Of a stretch of DNA of 64,000 nucleotides, positions 44,046 to 53,854 are shown in pieces (the first letter of the stretch is position 1; each line of letters starts with the position of its first letter). Source of the stretch: CAYNUJ01 sp964573255 (lineage in GTDB: Bacteria; Bacteroidota; Ignavibacteria; Ignavibacteriales; Melioribacteraceae); the NCBI GenBank assembly GCA_964573255.1, contig CAZNJB010000010.1, positions 1 through 64,000 on the forward strand, in the 5' to 3' direction. The position numbers and the translations under genes are program-made. Below the pieces are notes generated by a model that saw only the letters and a list, made by a program, of their open reading frames with translations, made no database searches and was not told the DNA's origin.

Positions 44046-47000
44046 TTACAAAAGAGCTTTTTTCTTTCTTAATATCAGAATAGAAAAAAAGATTAGTATA
44101 ACAAATAAATAGATGTAATTACTAAATAATTTCAGATCTAAATTAACCGCAGAATTATTGCCTGTTAAAACAAAAGCAGCCCAATAATAGGGATTTGGTG
44201 AAACGTTTTTGATGAACTCAATTTTCGTTTGCCTTAATGCTGATGCTGGATTATTGTTTCGGGATAAATTCGAGTAGAATATTTTCATAAACTTTGACGA
44301 ATATTTATCGTTTATATCCCATAATGTCGATATAATATTTTGTGCTCCGGCTTCTGTAAAAACTTTTTGCATCCCGATAATACCTTCGCCATTAATTACT
44401 TTTCCGAGAGCAGTTCTGCAAGCGGAGAGTACAACCAAATTGCTGTGCAAGTTTGTGGAAGCAATTTCTCCCGGTTCTAATAAGCAACTGTTAAGAGTAC
44501 CGGAAGGTGTAAAGACAATTGCGGGTCTGCTTTTATTTAGGAATGCATGAGTGGAGAGATGGATCACTGATTTATGAGTAGAGAATTTTTTGAAATTAAT
44601 TTCTGTTGCATCTTTTGATTCCAATAGCGTTACATTGTCGAATAAATCGGAAATAGATTCAATCTCGGTTTTTGAATAAGTTAACGGAGCAAAATTTAGA
44701 GTGCGTAAAATATTTTGTGTTTGAAGGTCAATCTCACCTCTAAATGTGATTTTGTTATTGCTGGAACCGAAATCCGGATCTCCCATTACGAGCAATCCAC
44801 TGTCGTCGTGCAATTGTTCTTCGGCTAAAAGAACCTTTGCAGATAGGGCGTAACTGATATTATATTTTTCAATTAAGAATTTAACTTTGTCATATCGGTA
44901 TGGTCCGTAAGACTCGTTATATTCCGTCACTAAAAATTCTAATGGAATTACTGCCAAGGAGTTTGAAGTTGAAAAAATTAAATGTGTTTTTTCTGTAATT
45001 CCTGTTAGTGCAGGAGCTAAAAATTCTTTGTACAATTTGTTTGAATAATATGAGTTGAATGCAAATAAATCTTGATTAAAAAATAAATTGTTGTTTTTAT
45101 TTTTTTCGTCGTAGTAAGGAGAAATTTTTGAAATAACATCTTTCAGTTTTTCTTTCGAATAATTAACTCTTATTGAATTAAATGCATTTTTGGTGACTAC
45201 GAAATAATTACTGTAATCAGTCGTTTGATAGATGCTTATATACGCTTGATTATCATTCAATTTCTTTTGCAGTTGCTCAATTATATTATTTTGTTCAAAT
45301 CCGTATTTGTTGTTTTTTATTTCAGCATAAAGTTTGTTTTCAATTTTTGAGAGGGAATCTGATTCGGCTTCGGTTAGTAATCCTGAACTTAACTTCCACT
45401 TAATATCCAAATACTTAGTCAAAAGTGAATCACTCAATTTCACTTTTAATATATTTCGGTAAGTGTTAAATGCTTTACTCTTTTCAAATATTGTGAATGC
45501 TTTTTCTTCTTTACCAGCTTTCAGTAAAAAATCAACGAAGTCTTCCGTTAATTGATAATAATTACCTAGATAATCGATTTGAAGTTTGTCAGTTTTTGTT
45601 AGTGCGTTTAGCACATAAGTTAATTCGGCGAAAGATTTATCGAAATATTCTTCCACAATCTTTTTATTAATATTGTAGTTTATTTTTGCCAATAAATAGT
45701 ACAGTTTGGAGAGCTCGTTATGATCGTTTATGCTATTAGCGATTTCAATAGATTTATTAAAGTATTTCTCCGCTATTTTTAAAGAATTCAATTCTTTGTA
45801 GCATTCACCGTAAATAGAGTACAATTTAACGAGCTGATATTTTAATTCATATTCTTCTATAAAATGTTCTACGGATTTCAGTAATTCGATTGCATTATGA
45901 GTTTTATGATTTCTCAATTCCAATTCAGCCAAGTTGAGCGTTGCGTTAATATTTAATAACACATCTCCTAGCTGAAGCGATTTGGCAATTACTGAGCTTA
46001 ATATTTGCTTCGCATCATTAAGCTCGTCATTATTTCCCAACATTAAAGCTTTTTCGTAGAATAGTTCTTGAAGAGAATATTCGTCACCGCCTTTATTTGC
46101 AAGACTTATTGCACTATCAATTTGATTAATTGCGTATTCAAAATCTCCAATGTTGAAATATAAAATTCCAATGCCTTCTTTTGCTTTCGAAGAAATTGAA
46201 TATTCTTTAATTACATTACCTAACGAATCTGCAATGTTATAATAGAATAACCCTTCCGAATAGTTAGAAAGGTTAGTATAAATATCACCCAATCCAATTA
46301 AGTTTAGTGCTCTTGCGCGAATATTATCCCCGGCATAATCTAATCCATCTTCGTAATATTTTTTAGCTTCATAATAGTTGCCGATATTAACAAATAAGTT
46401 GCCAATGTTATTTGCCAGTAAAGAGAGTCTGGTTTGCTCTTTTGTTTTTAAGTATAGGTTATAGCTTTTAATGTAAGCACTTCGCGCTCTTATAAGTTCG
46501 CCCGTAAAAGTGTAACTTGTTGCCAATTCCGAATACGTCAATGCCAATAACTTTTGATTTTGTATTTCGGTTGCCAAGTTGATTGCTGAATTGAAATATT
46601 TACGTGCCTCATAAATATTGCCCGAATCATCAGCAAGAATTCCCAAGTTTATTTTTGCTTTAATTAGCTCAATTTTATTGCCTGAGATTAATCCCTTTTT
46701 CTCGGCTAATTCATAATATTTTTTTGCAGAATCAAGATCACCCGACAAATAAAAAATCGATCCAAGTGCATTCTCGAATTTTGAAAGAATAAAATCATTA
46801 TTATTTGAAGAAATAATAATTTTGCAAATTTCCCCGGCTCTTTTGTAGTCGCCAAGTCCGCGATAAACATAACTGAGATAATAATTAAAAAATGGTGATG
46901 AACTTCCGTAAATAACCGATGTATCAGCCAATGACTTTGCCGAGTAAAGTTGATTGGTTTTATAATAAACTAAAAATTTCAGTAAGTTAATTTTGGGTGT

Positions 47001-47390
47001 ATTTCTATTCTTTATTTTTTTTAATAAATCTTTGCCTTCTTTACCTGATTTTGCAGCGTCAGTCAATAGATCATAAAATGCGAAATTATCAGGCGGCATA
47101 TTTGCGAAAGGGGAAAGAAGTTCATAAATCTTCGAGTAATTATTATTCTTTACTTCGTTAATTGCTGAAATTTCTGCTCTCTCAATATTGCTAAAGATTG
47201 TAGAGTCAATAATAGTTAATGAGTTATCCTTAGAATTTAGAAAAGAATAATAGAGTGAATCAATTTTATTCGTAACTGAAAAAAATTTTTCAGTCTGCTG
47301 AATATGTAATGAAGTAGCAGATGCAGAAGTAATTAATAAAGTCAGGATAAGAATAGATGCGAATAATGTCCGTGTAACTTTCGCATACAT
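44046..47390 (-). CDS. exported TPR-CHAT (caspase-like) protease, membrane-tailed
   Basis: The 1114 residues run: signal peptide (1-26); a long TPR array (about 100-560; for example ALNLIGLGDIYTNLSNYSEG, LYSIYGECYKELNSLKIAEK); a helical linker; and a C-terminal CHAT domain (about 770-1075). The caspase dyad is complete: His948 in HLSTHAF and Cys991 in VVLSACRTALG. The family motifs GEGIIGMQKVFTEAGAQNII and PYYWAAFVLTG are also present. A hydrophobic tail (about 1091-1107) ending RKKKALL would anchor it in the inner membrane with the protease on the periplasmic side. It follows the anti-sigma gene by one base, suggesting it acts on that protein. Confidence 0.87.
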   Translation of the reverse strand: MYAKVTRTLFASILILTLLITSASATSLHIQQTEKFFSVTNKIDSLYYSFLNSKDNSLTIIDSTIFSNIERAEISAINEVKNNNYSKIYELLSPFANMPPDNFAFYDLLTDAAKSGKEGKDLLKKIKNRNTPKINLLKFLVYYKTNQLYSAKSLADTSVIYGSSSPFFNYYLSYVYRGLGDYKRAGEICKIIISSNNNDFILSKFENALGSIFYLSGDLDSAKKYYELAEKKGLISGNKIELIKAKINLGILADDSGNIYEARKYFNSAINLATEIQNQKLLALTYSELATSYTFTGELIRARSAYIKSYNLYLKTKEQTRLSLLANNIGNLFVNIGNYYEAKKYYEDGLDYAGDNIRARALNLIGLGDIYTNLSNYSEGLFYYNIADSLGNVIKEYSISSKAKEGIGILYFNIGDFEYAINQIDSAISLANKGGDEYSLQELFYEKALMLGNNDELNDAKQILSSVIAKSLQLGDVLLNINATLNLAELELRNHKTHNAIELLKSVEHFIEEYELKYQLVKLYSIYGECYKELNSLKIAEKYFNKSIEIANSINDHNELSKLYYLLAKINYNINKKIVEEYFDKSFAELTYVLNALTKTDKLQIDYLGNYYQLTEDFVDFLLKAGKEEKAFTIFEKSKAFNTYRNILKVKLSDSLLTKYLDIKWKLSSGLLTEAESDSLSKIENKLYAEIKNNKYGFEQNNIIEQLQKKLNDNQAYISIYQTTDYSNYFVVTKNAFNSIRVNYSKEKLKDVISKISPYYDEKNKNNNLFFNQDLFAFNSYYSNKLYKEFLAPALTGITEKTHLIFSTSNSLAVIPLEFLVTEYNESYGPYRYDKVKFLIEKYNISYALSAKVLLAEEQLHDDSGLLVMGDPDFGSSNNKITFRGEIDLQTQNILRTLNFAPLTYSKTEIESISDLFDNVTLLESKDATEINFKKFSTHKSVIHLSTHAFLNKSRPAIVFTPSGTLNSCLLEPGEIASTNLHSNLVVLSACRTALGKVINGEGIIGMQKVFTEAGAQNIISTLWDINDKYSSKFMKIFYSNLSRNNNPASALRQTKIEFIKNVSPNPYYWAAFVLTGNNSAVNLDLKLFSNYIYLFVILIFFSILILRKKKALL

Positions 47391-47391
47391 A

Positions 47392-48336
47392 TTAGTCCTC
47401 TAACGAAGCAAGAATTTTTTCTGCCTTTTCGGAATACTTTCCTTTCCCACTTATTACTTTTTTAAGATATTCTTTGCCGGTTTCAATCTCATTTTTTAAC
47501 AGATATGCTTTCCCTATGTAATAGTAAGAATTTAGCTTGATATTATTGAATGCCGGATTATTTATCTTTTCAATTGAATGATTTAAGTGTAAAATAGCGC
47601 TGTCCAATTTTTCCGGTATATGTGTCCGGTACAATCCCACGAAACTTTTTTCAGAAGTGAGCAGATACGATAGCCCAAGAAGATATTCGGAATAGAATAC
47701 GCTTTCATCGTTGGGCGAGTTGACCACATCCTGTTTGAGGTATTTTATTGCATCGGAATAATTTTCTTCTTCCATAGCAAAAACACTTTTCTGAAATTCC
47801 TCTGTTAACCGACCTCTTGTAACGCTAATGCTTACATCTGTAGAAACACTCTCCTTGTATAAGGGAATATTAAAATTAAGAAAGGAATATAATCCGGAAT
47901 ATAGAACGGCAAGCACAATTACAGCGGCTGCTGCGTATTGAATAGCTGCATTTCTAAAAAAGAAATTTGTACTTTCTTTTACTGACAGCTCTTTAGAAAA
48001 CGAAGCATCAATAAAATTTGAAGTTTCTTTGGCTTCTTCTCTGAGCATATTGAGATCGTCCCTGCATTGTTTGCACGAACTAAGATGTGCCTCTAATTTA
48101 AATCTGAGTTTGTCAAAATGTTTGAGAACACTTTCATTGTTCTCAAGGTAGAAAGCGTACGAAGCAAGTGTTTCGAAGGGGATGTGCGTATGTTTCGGTA
48201 ATTCGAAAACTGCTTGAATAACAAAATCAATGAAATCTGCCTTATCCGGATATTTTTGCTTTAATATTTTCAGTTCTTCAATAGTAGTATTTTCATCATC
48301 AATAATTTTTTCGATTAAATCGTAAAAATCTTCCAT
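47392..48336 (-). CDS. membrane anti-sigma factor with zinc finger and repeat tail
   Basis: The 314-residue protein has a cytoplasmic zinc anti-sigma motif HxxxCxxC (His84, Cys88, Cys91 in EAHLSSCKQCRDDL), one transmembrane helix at about 131-153 (AAIQYAAAAVIVLAVLYSGL), and a periplasmic tail with TPR-like helices (FAMEEENYSDAIKYLKQDVV; NSYYYIGKAYLLKNEIETGK). It should hold the adjacent sigma factor inactive at the membrane. The repeat tail faces the same compartment as the TPR-CHAT protein encoded next, so the two could bind each other. The order sigma, anti-sigma, protease on one strand supports a signalling operon. Confidence 0.82.
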   Translation of the reverse strand: MEDFYDLIEKIIDDENTTIEELKILKQKYPDKADFIDFVIQAVFELPKHTHIPFETLASYAFYLENNESVLKHFDKLRFKLEAHLSSCKQCRDDLNMLREEAKETSNFIDASFSKELSVKESTNFFFRNAAIQYAAAAVIVLAVLYSGLYSFLNFNIPLYKESVSTDVSISVTRGRLTEEFQKSVFAMEEENYSDAIKYLKQDVVNSPNDESVFYSEYLLGLSYLLTSEKSFVGLYRTHIPEKLDSAILHLNHSIEKINNPAFNNIKLNSYYYIGKAYLLKNEIETGKEYLKKVISGKGKYSEKAEKILASLED

Positions 48337-48395
48337 TCTATTTCCTTATGTTGTCAGAACGAATAGTGTAATAAATTGGGGGAAAGTGACAGGAA

Positions 48396-48947
48396 TCAGA
48401 GTTTATTTTTCAATTCTTCCAGCGTTCTGTAAAACATTTTTTTTACAGCCGCTTCCGATTTACTCAAGTTATCGGCAATTTCTTGAAATTTTAGCCCCTC
48501 CCAAAAGCGCTGTCTTATAATTTGCTGTTTTTCATCCGATAGATTGTTTAATTTTTTCAAAACAATTTCGGCATCGATCGGGATAGAATTATCCGGATTC
48601 TCAGTATGATGTATTGCCGTATTAAGTTCGAATGTTTGACGATTTTGGGACTTCTTGTAAAAACTAATAAACTTGAAATACAATACTTTCCGCAGCCAAT
48701 TTTCAATGTTTTCAATTTTTTCTAAATTTTGATGGAATATTAAACAGACGTCATTCGTTAGATCTTCAACATCATCAATATTGACTATTTTTTTAAGTCT
48801 GTATTTCGATAGAAAATATGAGTGAGAAACCTCACGAATTATTGATAAAAGTTGCTCAATGGACAACTTATCACCTGATTTTGCAGAATTTATTAGCGAA
48901 TGAATGCTTTTTTCGTTAAAATTGATGTAATTAAAATCTTGGTTCAA
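48396..48947 (-). CDS. ECF-type RNA polymerase sigma factor
   Basis: The 183-residue protein has region 2 (IDDVEDLTNDVCLIFHQNLE with LRKVLYFKFISFYKK, about 60-105) and region 4 with a helix-turn-helix (LSDEKQQIIRQRFWEGLKFQ, EIADNLSKSEAAVKKMFYRT, about 130-178); region 3 is absent, as in ECF factors. The start is TTG at 48947; no ATG or GTG is available nearby, and the ribosome site is poor, suggesting low basal synthesis. It is divergent from the T9SS gene at 49010, with only 62 bases between, so both may share a sigma-controlled region. Confidence 0.85.
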   Translation of the reverse strand: MNQDFNYINFNEKSIHSLINSAKSGDKLSIEQLLSIIREVSHSYFLSKYRLKKIVNIDDVEDLTNDVCLIFHQNLEKIENIENWLRKVLYFKFISFYKKSQNRQTFELNTAIHHTENPDNSIPIDAEIVLKKLNNLSDEKQQIIRQRFWEGLKFQEIADNLSKSEAAVKKMFYRTLEELKNKL

Positions 48948-49009
48948 ACCGAAATTGTCACTTTTGTTAAATTTGAATAACTAATATATAAATAAGTGCA
49001 AGAATATAA

Positions 49010-50623
49010 ATGAAAAAAATATACTTAATCCTTTTTCTGATAAATTCATTTTTTAATATAGTTTCCTATTCACAGACTTTTACGGTTAAACCTAATGAAC
49101 TGGAATTTGTGGATATTTTCGACAGATTGGTTAATTTTCATCTGATTAACAATACCTTGCAGGATATAATACTCGATTCATTAAAATTTAATGAAGACAG
49201 ATATGTTGTTCGCTTTAACGAGAACATTTCTCTTCCGTGGGTTGTAAATTCGGGGGATTCCCTTTCCTTGGATATAATTCTTGTAACTTATTTTGACGTA
49301 ACTGCCGACGAAATTCACGATTCTCTACTTATTTTTACTAATGGGAATCCTACAGGGCAATTGTTAAGATTAGAAATAGAATTTTTCGAAGAAAATGAAA
49401 ACAGGGGGGTAATTAACGGTAACGTAAATTATGCAGGAACACCGATAGCTAATGCCGAAGTAGCTTTTATTCTTGATGGTACTTTTGTATTAAAAAGAAC
49501 CTTCACCGATTCCCAAGGAAATTATTCCGTATCTCTGCCTGCAGCAGAATATTCAATTCTTGCTTCAAAAGACGGATATTACGATACGTATTTCGGAAAC
49601 TCAACTTCACCATTCTCCTCTGCGAGAGTTCATTTAACAAGCAATTCTGTCATTTCTGCAGATATTTCAATTAAACCTGAAACTGTTACAGGCATTAATA
49701 TTTCGGGCAATGTATTCGATTTTCAAACCCAGGCAAAAGTTGGTCACGGAGTAATTGTAATAAGAAAAGGGAAACATACGCCAACAAAAAGAAATGCAGT
49801 AATTCCTGATACAGCAAATATTGAAACTTACTCTGCACTAATTAATCCTGACGGTTCATTCAGCATCAAAAATATTTTAACTCCCGGATATTATTACATC
49901 CAGGCATTTAATAATCTCTATCTGCCTTCTTATTACACCGGTAGCGATCAACCGGCGATTTTTTGGCAGGATGCCGATTCCGTGTTAATTGACGGAAGTA
50001 ATGGTGAAAAAAATATTTATTGCAAAAGGGATTCCTCTTATGGAGGCGGTTCAGTAAACGGTACTGTTATTTTTAATAATTTGGCAAAAACCGCATCTGA
50101 TTCTTTGTTAAATCAAGTTATAATCTATGCGGAGAACATTAATACAGGAAATATTTATTACTATTCACTTCCTAAAAAATCCTATCAATTTACTTTGTAT
50201 AATCTTCCTGTTGGTGATTATAAATTACGTGCTCAAATTGTTGGATTGGATGATGCGTTTAGTACAAATTTCACTATTTCCCAAGCTTCCCCATATTTCG
50301 AAGGTGCGGATATAGTCTTTTCAGTTAGTCCCGTTCGTGAGAATAATCTTCAAAATCCTCATGAGTTTATAATCATTTCAAACTACCCAAATCCTTTTAA
50401 TCCATCTACAAAGATATTTGTGAAATTAAGAACCTCAGGCTACACTACTATAAAATCTTATGATGCGCTAGGGAGGGAGAGCGTAGAAATATTCAGAGGG
50501 AATCTCTCAAAAGGTGAGTATACCTTCAATTTTGACGGCAGGGAATTGGCTGCCGGCGTTTACTACATTGTAGTTAGCAGTGGTAATTATCACAAAGTTC
50601 ATAAAATTATGCTGTTGAAATAG
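49010..50623 (+). CDS. T9SS-exported protein with carboxypeptidase-regulatory-like domains
   Basis: The 537-residue protein has a signal peptide (1-22). An Ig-like N-terminal domain (about 23-125: FTVKPNELEFVDIFDRLVNF) is followed by CarboxypepD_reg/SdrD-B-like beta domains (GVINGNVNYAGTPIANAEVA at about 130; GINISGNVFDFQTQAKVGHG at about 225; GSVNGTVIFNNLAKTA), and a T9SS type-A domain (ISNYPNPFNPSTKIFVKLR to VHKIMLLK). It is a surface adhesin or matrix-like protein by architecture. It is divergent from the sigma factor operon across 62 bases, making it a candidate target of that sigma factor. Confidence 0.75.
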   Translation: MKKIYLILFLINSFFNIVSYSQTFTVKPNELEFVDIFDRLVNFHLINNTLQDIILDSLKFNEDRYVVRFNENISLPWVVNSGDSLSLDIILVTYFDVTADEIHDSLLIFTNGNPTGQLLRLEIEFFEENENRGVINGNVNYAGTPIANAEVAFILDGTFVLKRTFTDSQGNYSVSLPAAEYSILASKDGYYDTYFGNSTSPFSSARVHLTSNSVISADISIKPETVTGINISGNVFDFQTQAKVGHGVIVIRKGKHTPTKRNAVIPDTANIETYSALINPDGSFSIKNILTPGYYYIQAFNNLYLPSYYTGSDQPAIFWQDADSVLIDGSNGEKNIYCKRDSSYGGGSVNGTVIFNNLAKTASDSLLNQVIIYAENINTGNIYYYSLPKKSYQFTLYNLPVGDYKLRAQIVGLDDAFSTNFTISQASPYFEGADIVFSVSPVRENNLQNPHEFIIISNYPNPFNPSTKIFVKLRTSGYTTIKSYDALGRESVEIFRGNLSKGEYTFNFDGRELAAGVYYIVVSSGNYHKVHKIMLLK

Positions 50624-50688
50624 TTCTTTTTCATAAAGAATTATTTTACGGCACTTCTTAAGATTGGCAATGACAATTGTTTAATTTT

Positions 50689-50719
50689 TTGAAAAACCTC
50701 CCTAATTCCTTATATTTGC
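50689..50719 (+). promoter_or_regulatory. promoter of uvrD/pcrA
   Basis: TTTG (50689-50692), 19 bases, then TATATTTG (50712-50719): an exact match to the Bacteroidota promoter form. The ATG at 50742 is 22 bases further on. Confidence 0.65.
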
Positions 50720-50741
50720 ACTCTTAAAAATTAAGGGTTTT

Positions 50742-52919
50742 ATGAAAATCTTAGAAAATTTAAACGAAGAACAGCGAATTGCTGTTGAATATAATAAAAC
50801 CCCGCATATGATTGTTGCGGGCGCCGGTTCGGGTAAAACGCGTGTTTTAACCCATAAAATAGCTTATTTACTCCATAAAAAGATACTCGCACCCGAAAAT
50901 ATTCTTGCATTAACATTCACAAATAAAGCCGCCAACGAAATGAAAGAAAGAATTGTGGAATTAGTTGGCAAGAAGGCTGAAAAACTGTGGATGGGTACTT
51001 TTCATTCCATTTTTGCGAGAATATTGAGAGCCGAATCGGAAAAATTGAATTACCGGCCTAATTTTTCTATCTATGACCGTGAGGATTCCATTTCGCTTGT
51101 CGGCAACATCATAAATGCATTTCAGATGAATATTGATATGTCGCCTAATGCTATTCAGCACAAGATTAGTCATTTTAAAAATCATATGATTTCTGTTGAT
51201 GAATATCTAAATAATATTGCAAAAACTGCATTAGATAGAAAAATAGGCGAAATTTACAAAGAATACGAAGTACGTCTCTACGAAAATAATTCGATGGATT
51301 TCGATGATTTATTACTCAAACCAATCGAATTATTTACGAAACATCCGAGAGTTCTGCAGCATTATAGGGGACTGTTCAAATATATTTTAGTGGATGAGTT
51401 CCAGGATACTAATAAAGCTCAGTATGAAGTTATCAAAATGTTATATAACCGTTTGGTTAAAATATGCGTTGTTGGCGACGATGCACAGTCAATTTACGGC
51501 TGGCGAGGAGCAGACCTCGGAAATATGCTCAATTTTGAGAAAGATTTTCCAAAAGCAAAAATATTTAGATTAGAACAGAATTATAGATCGACAAAAACTA
51601 TCCTAAAAGCTGCCGATTCGGTAATTAAAAACAATAAAGATCAAATCCAGAAAACTCTCTGGACGGAGAACGAAGAAGGCGAAAAGATTACTTTAATGCG
51701 TTGCTCCGATGAAAAGGACGAGGCATTCCAAATAGCGCGTCAAATTAAAAATGAAGTTACGGCTAAAAAGCTGAAATTAAATGATGTCGCTATTCTTTAT
51801 AGAATTAATAGTCAATCCAGAGCTTTGGAAGAGGCGTTGAGACGCGAAAAACTGCCTTATAAAATTATTGGCGGTGTGGAATTTTACAGACGCAAAGAAA
51901 TCAAGGATATTATCGGTTACTTGCGCATACTGGCAAATCAAGATGATGAGGAAAGTTTATTAAGAATTATGAACTTCCCTCAAAGGGGAATTGGTAACAC
52001 CTCAATTTCTAAAATGATTGAATTTGCGCGCAGGTTGGATTTGACACTCTTCCAAACAATGGCACGCATATTCGAAGTAATTGAAGTTAAAGAAAGAATT
52101 CAGAAAAATGTAAAATCGTTCAAATTATTCTTGGATAAATATATTTCGCTTAAAGATGAATTGTCTTTGAGTGAGCTGACTTCGGCATTAGTTGACGAGC
52201 TTGGTATCCTTAGAATGTATAAGGAAGAGAACTCTGTCGATAGTATGCAGCGTTATGCAAATGTACAAGAGTTGCTCCGTTCTATCCAAGAATATAATGA
52301 AGAAAATCCCAAAGCTACGATAGATGAATTTTTGGCGGATGTATCACTGATTTCGGGTATAGATCAATTTTCCGGTTCCGAGAACGCTATTCCTTTGATG
52401 ACTGTTCATTCGGCAAAAGGATTGGAGTTCCCGGTTGTTTTCTTAACCGGATGTGAGGAAGATATTTTTCCGTTGAATCAGAAATTTGATGAAGACGCTA
52501 AAATTGAAGAAGAAAGAAGATTATTCTACGTTGCTTTAACGAGAGCCGAGCGCAAAGTTATTATTACTTACGCACGTTCACGCTACCGTTTCGGGGAAGT
52601 GGCTTATCAAGCCCGTTCCAGGTTTATTGAGGAACTCGATCCGGATACCGTTGATGAATTGCAAGGCGTAGGTAAAGGTCGCTCGAGAAGAAAAAGAAAA
52701 TCATATTATGATGAATTCTATCAAGCTGGTTTTGATGAAGATTTCAATCAAGAAAGAAGATCCTTAAGAGTTGGCAGCCGTGTGGTTCACGAATTGTTTG
52801 GTCAGGGTAAGATACTTGCAATCAATGGACAGGGTGATATGCAAAAAGTTAGTGTTGATTTTGAAGAACACGGTACAAAACACCTCCTTGTTAAATTTGC
52901 CAACTTAAGGCTGATATGA
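50742..52919 (+). CDS. uvrD: ATP-dependent DNA helicase UvrD/PcrA
   Basis: This 3'-5' SF1 helicase acts in nucleotide excision and mismatch repair and in replication-fork upkeep. The 725 residues show the Q motif (LNEEQRIAVEY), Walker A AGAGSGKT at 26-33, ALTFTNKAANEMKER, motif II VDEFQDTN, motif III GDDAQSIYGWRGAD, motif IV QNYRST, MTVHSAKGLEFPVVFLTGCE and motif VI EERRLFYVALTRAE. The tail with basic RSRRKRK and the VVHELFGQGKIL (Tudor-like) segment is the PcrA/UvrD RNA-polymerase-binding end. It is monocistronic, with its own promoter and terminator. Confidence 0.95.
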   Translation: MKILENLNEEQRIAVEYNKTPHMIVAGAGSGKTRVLTHKIAYLLHKKILAPENILALTFTNKAANEMKERIVELVGKKAEKLWMGTFHSIFARILRAESEKLNYRPNFSIYDREDSISLVGNIINAFQMNIDMSPNAIQHKISHFKNHMISVDEYLNNIAKTALDRKIGEIYKEYEVRLYENNSMDFDDLLLKPIELFTKHPRVLQHYRGLFKYILVDEFQDTNKAQYEVIKMLYNRLVKICVVGDDAQSIYGWRGADLGNMLNFEKDFPKAKIFRLEQNYRSTKTILKAADSVIKNNKDQIQKTLWTENEEGEKITLMRCSDEKDEAFQIARQIKNEVTAKKLKLNDVAILYRINSQSRALEEALRREKLPYKIIGGVEFYRRKEIKDIIGYLRILANQDDEESLLRIMNFPQRGIGNTSISKMIEFARRLDLTLFQTMARIFEVIEVKERIQKNVKSFKLFLDKYISLKDELSLSELTSALVDELGILRMYKEENSVDSMQRYANVQELLRSIQEYNEENPKATIDEFLADVSLISGIDQFSGSENAIPLMTVHSAKGLEFPVVFLTGCEEDIFPLNQKFDEDAKIEEERRLFYVALTRAERKVIITYARSRYRFGEVAYQARSRFIEELDPDTVDELQGVGKGRSRRKRKSYYDEFYQAGFDEDFNQERRSLRVGSRVVHELFGQGKILAINGQGDMQKVSVDFEEHGTKHLLVKFANLRLI

Positions 52920-52939
52920 TGTGAGTGAGTAGTATGATG

Positions 52940-52964
52940 AGCCCGGGTTTTACCGGGCTTTTTT
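52940..52964 (+). terminator. terminator of uvrD
   Basis: AGCCCGG (52940-52946) pairs with CCGGGCT (52953-52959), followed by TTTTTG. It lies about 20 bases after the uvrD stop. Confidence 0.9.
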
Positions 52965-53192
52965 GCTTTAAATGGTTCTTAAAATAAAAATGCCATAAAG
53001 TAATTTATAACTGTAATTCTTAAATGCTAAATCTATATATCGAGATTTTTTTCACACCTTCAGTTTGTTGTTTTCAAACTCAGTTGTACCTTGAATTTAA
53101 ACAATGCGACAATTCAATAAAATAGTTATATTTCTTTAAATATTAATCCATCGTTTTGTAAATTTATATTATTATAAAAGAAAGGCAGTATT

Positions 53193-53840
53193 ATGAAAAT
53201 ATATAAATTGTTTTTACTCACATTTATTTTAGGCTCTGTTTTATTTGCGCAGAGCAGTAAAGGAATAGCCGCTAAAATTGCTGAAACATACGGAATTGAA
53301 AATTTTAAGAACGTTAAATCAATTCAGTATACATTTAACGTTCAAAAGGGGGAGAAAAAAGTCTCCCGTACTTGGAAATGGTTCCCTCACCAAAAGAAGG
53401 TAATCTCCGGTACAGGTGTTGAGTATGTTAGAACTAGTTTCAACCGGGAAGACAAAGAGCTACGAAAAATTGATTGGCAATTTATCAATGATAATTATTG
53501 GCTTTTATTCCCGTATCATTTGCAGTGGGATACCGGAGTTGAAATTGAAGAAAAAGGGGATGCAGTTTCTCCAATAAATAACATAAAATGTTCCCAAATT
53601 AATGCCGTTTATAAGGGTGACGACGGCTACACGCCTAACGATATTTATGAATTGTACCTTAATTCCAATTTTGAGATTATTGAATGGGTTTATCGTCCCG
53701 GCGGTTCTAAAGATAAAGTCTATCCTGCCACTTGGAGTTCACCGGAAGATTTTAACGGAATAAAAATTTCCTTGAAGCATGCTAATAAGGATGGCAGTTT
53801 CAAATTATGGTTTACAGATATAAAAGTGGAATTGAAATAA
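53193..53840 (+). CDS. exported LolA-like protein of unknown function
   Basis: The 215-residue protein has a signal peptide ending at about LFAQ (residue 20). The mature part resembles LolA/outer-membrane-lipoprotein-sorting folds: IQYTFNVQKGEKKVSRTWKW, NDNYWLLFPYHLQWDTGVEI, DIYELYLNSNFEIIEWVYR. Such proteins are periplasmic lipid or lipoprotein carriers, or uncharacterised relatives. AGAAAGG precedes the ATG. It is monocistronic and convergent with pfkA, sharing the terminator at 53855. Confidence 0.65.
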   Translation: MKIYKLFLLTFILGSVLFAQSSKGIAAKIAETYGIENFKNVKSIQYTFNVQKGEKKVSRTWKWFPHQKKVISGTGVEYVRTSFNREDKELRKIDWQFINDNYWLLFPYHLQWDTGVEIEEKGDAVSPINNIKCSQINAVYKGDDGYTPNDIYELYLNSNFEIIEWVYRPGGSKDKVYPATWSSPEDFNGIKISLKHANKDGSFKLWFTDIKVELK

Positions 53841-53854
53841 CCCAGACTTAAAAA

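Noticed and set aside
44046..48947. Type III-E CRISPR (gRAMP/Craspase) locus because of the TPR-CHAT and sigma genes
   Set aside because: No Cas7-11-like gene, CRISPR array or Csx30/31-like gene is present, and this CHAT protein has a signal peptide and membrane tail.
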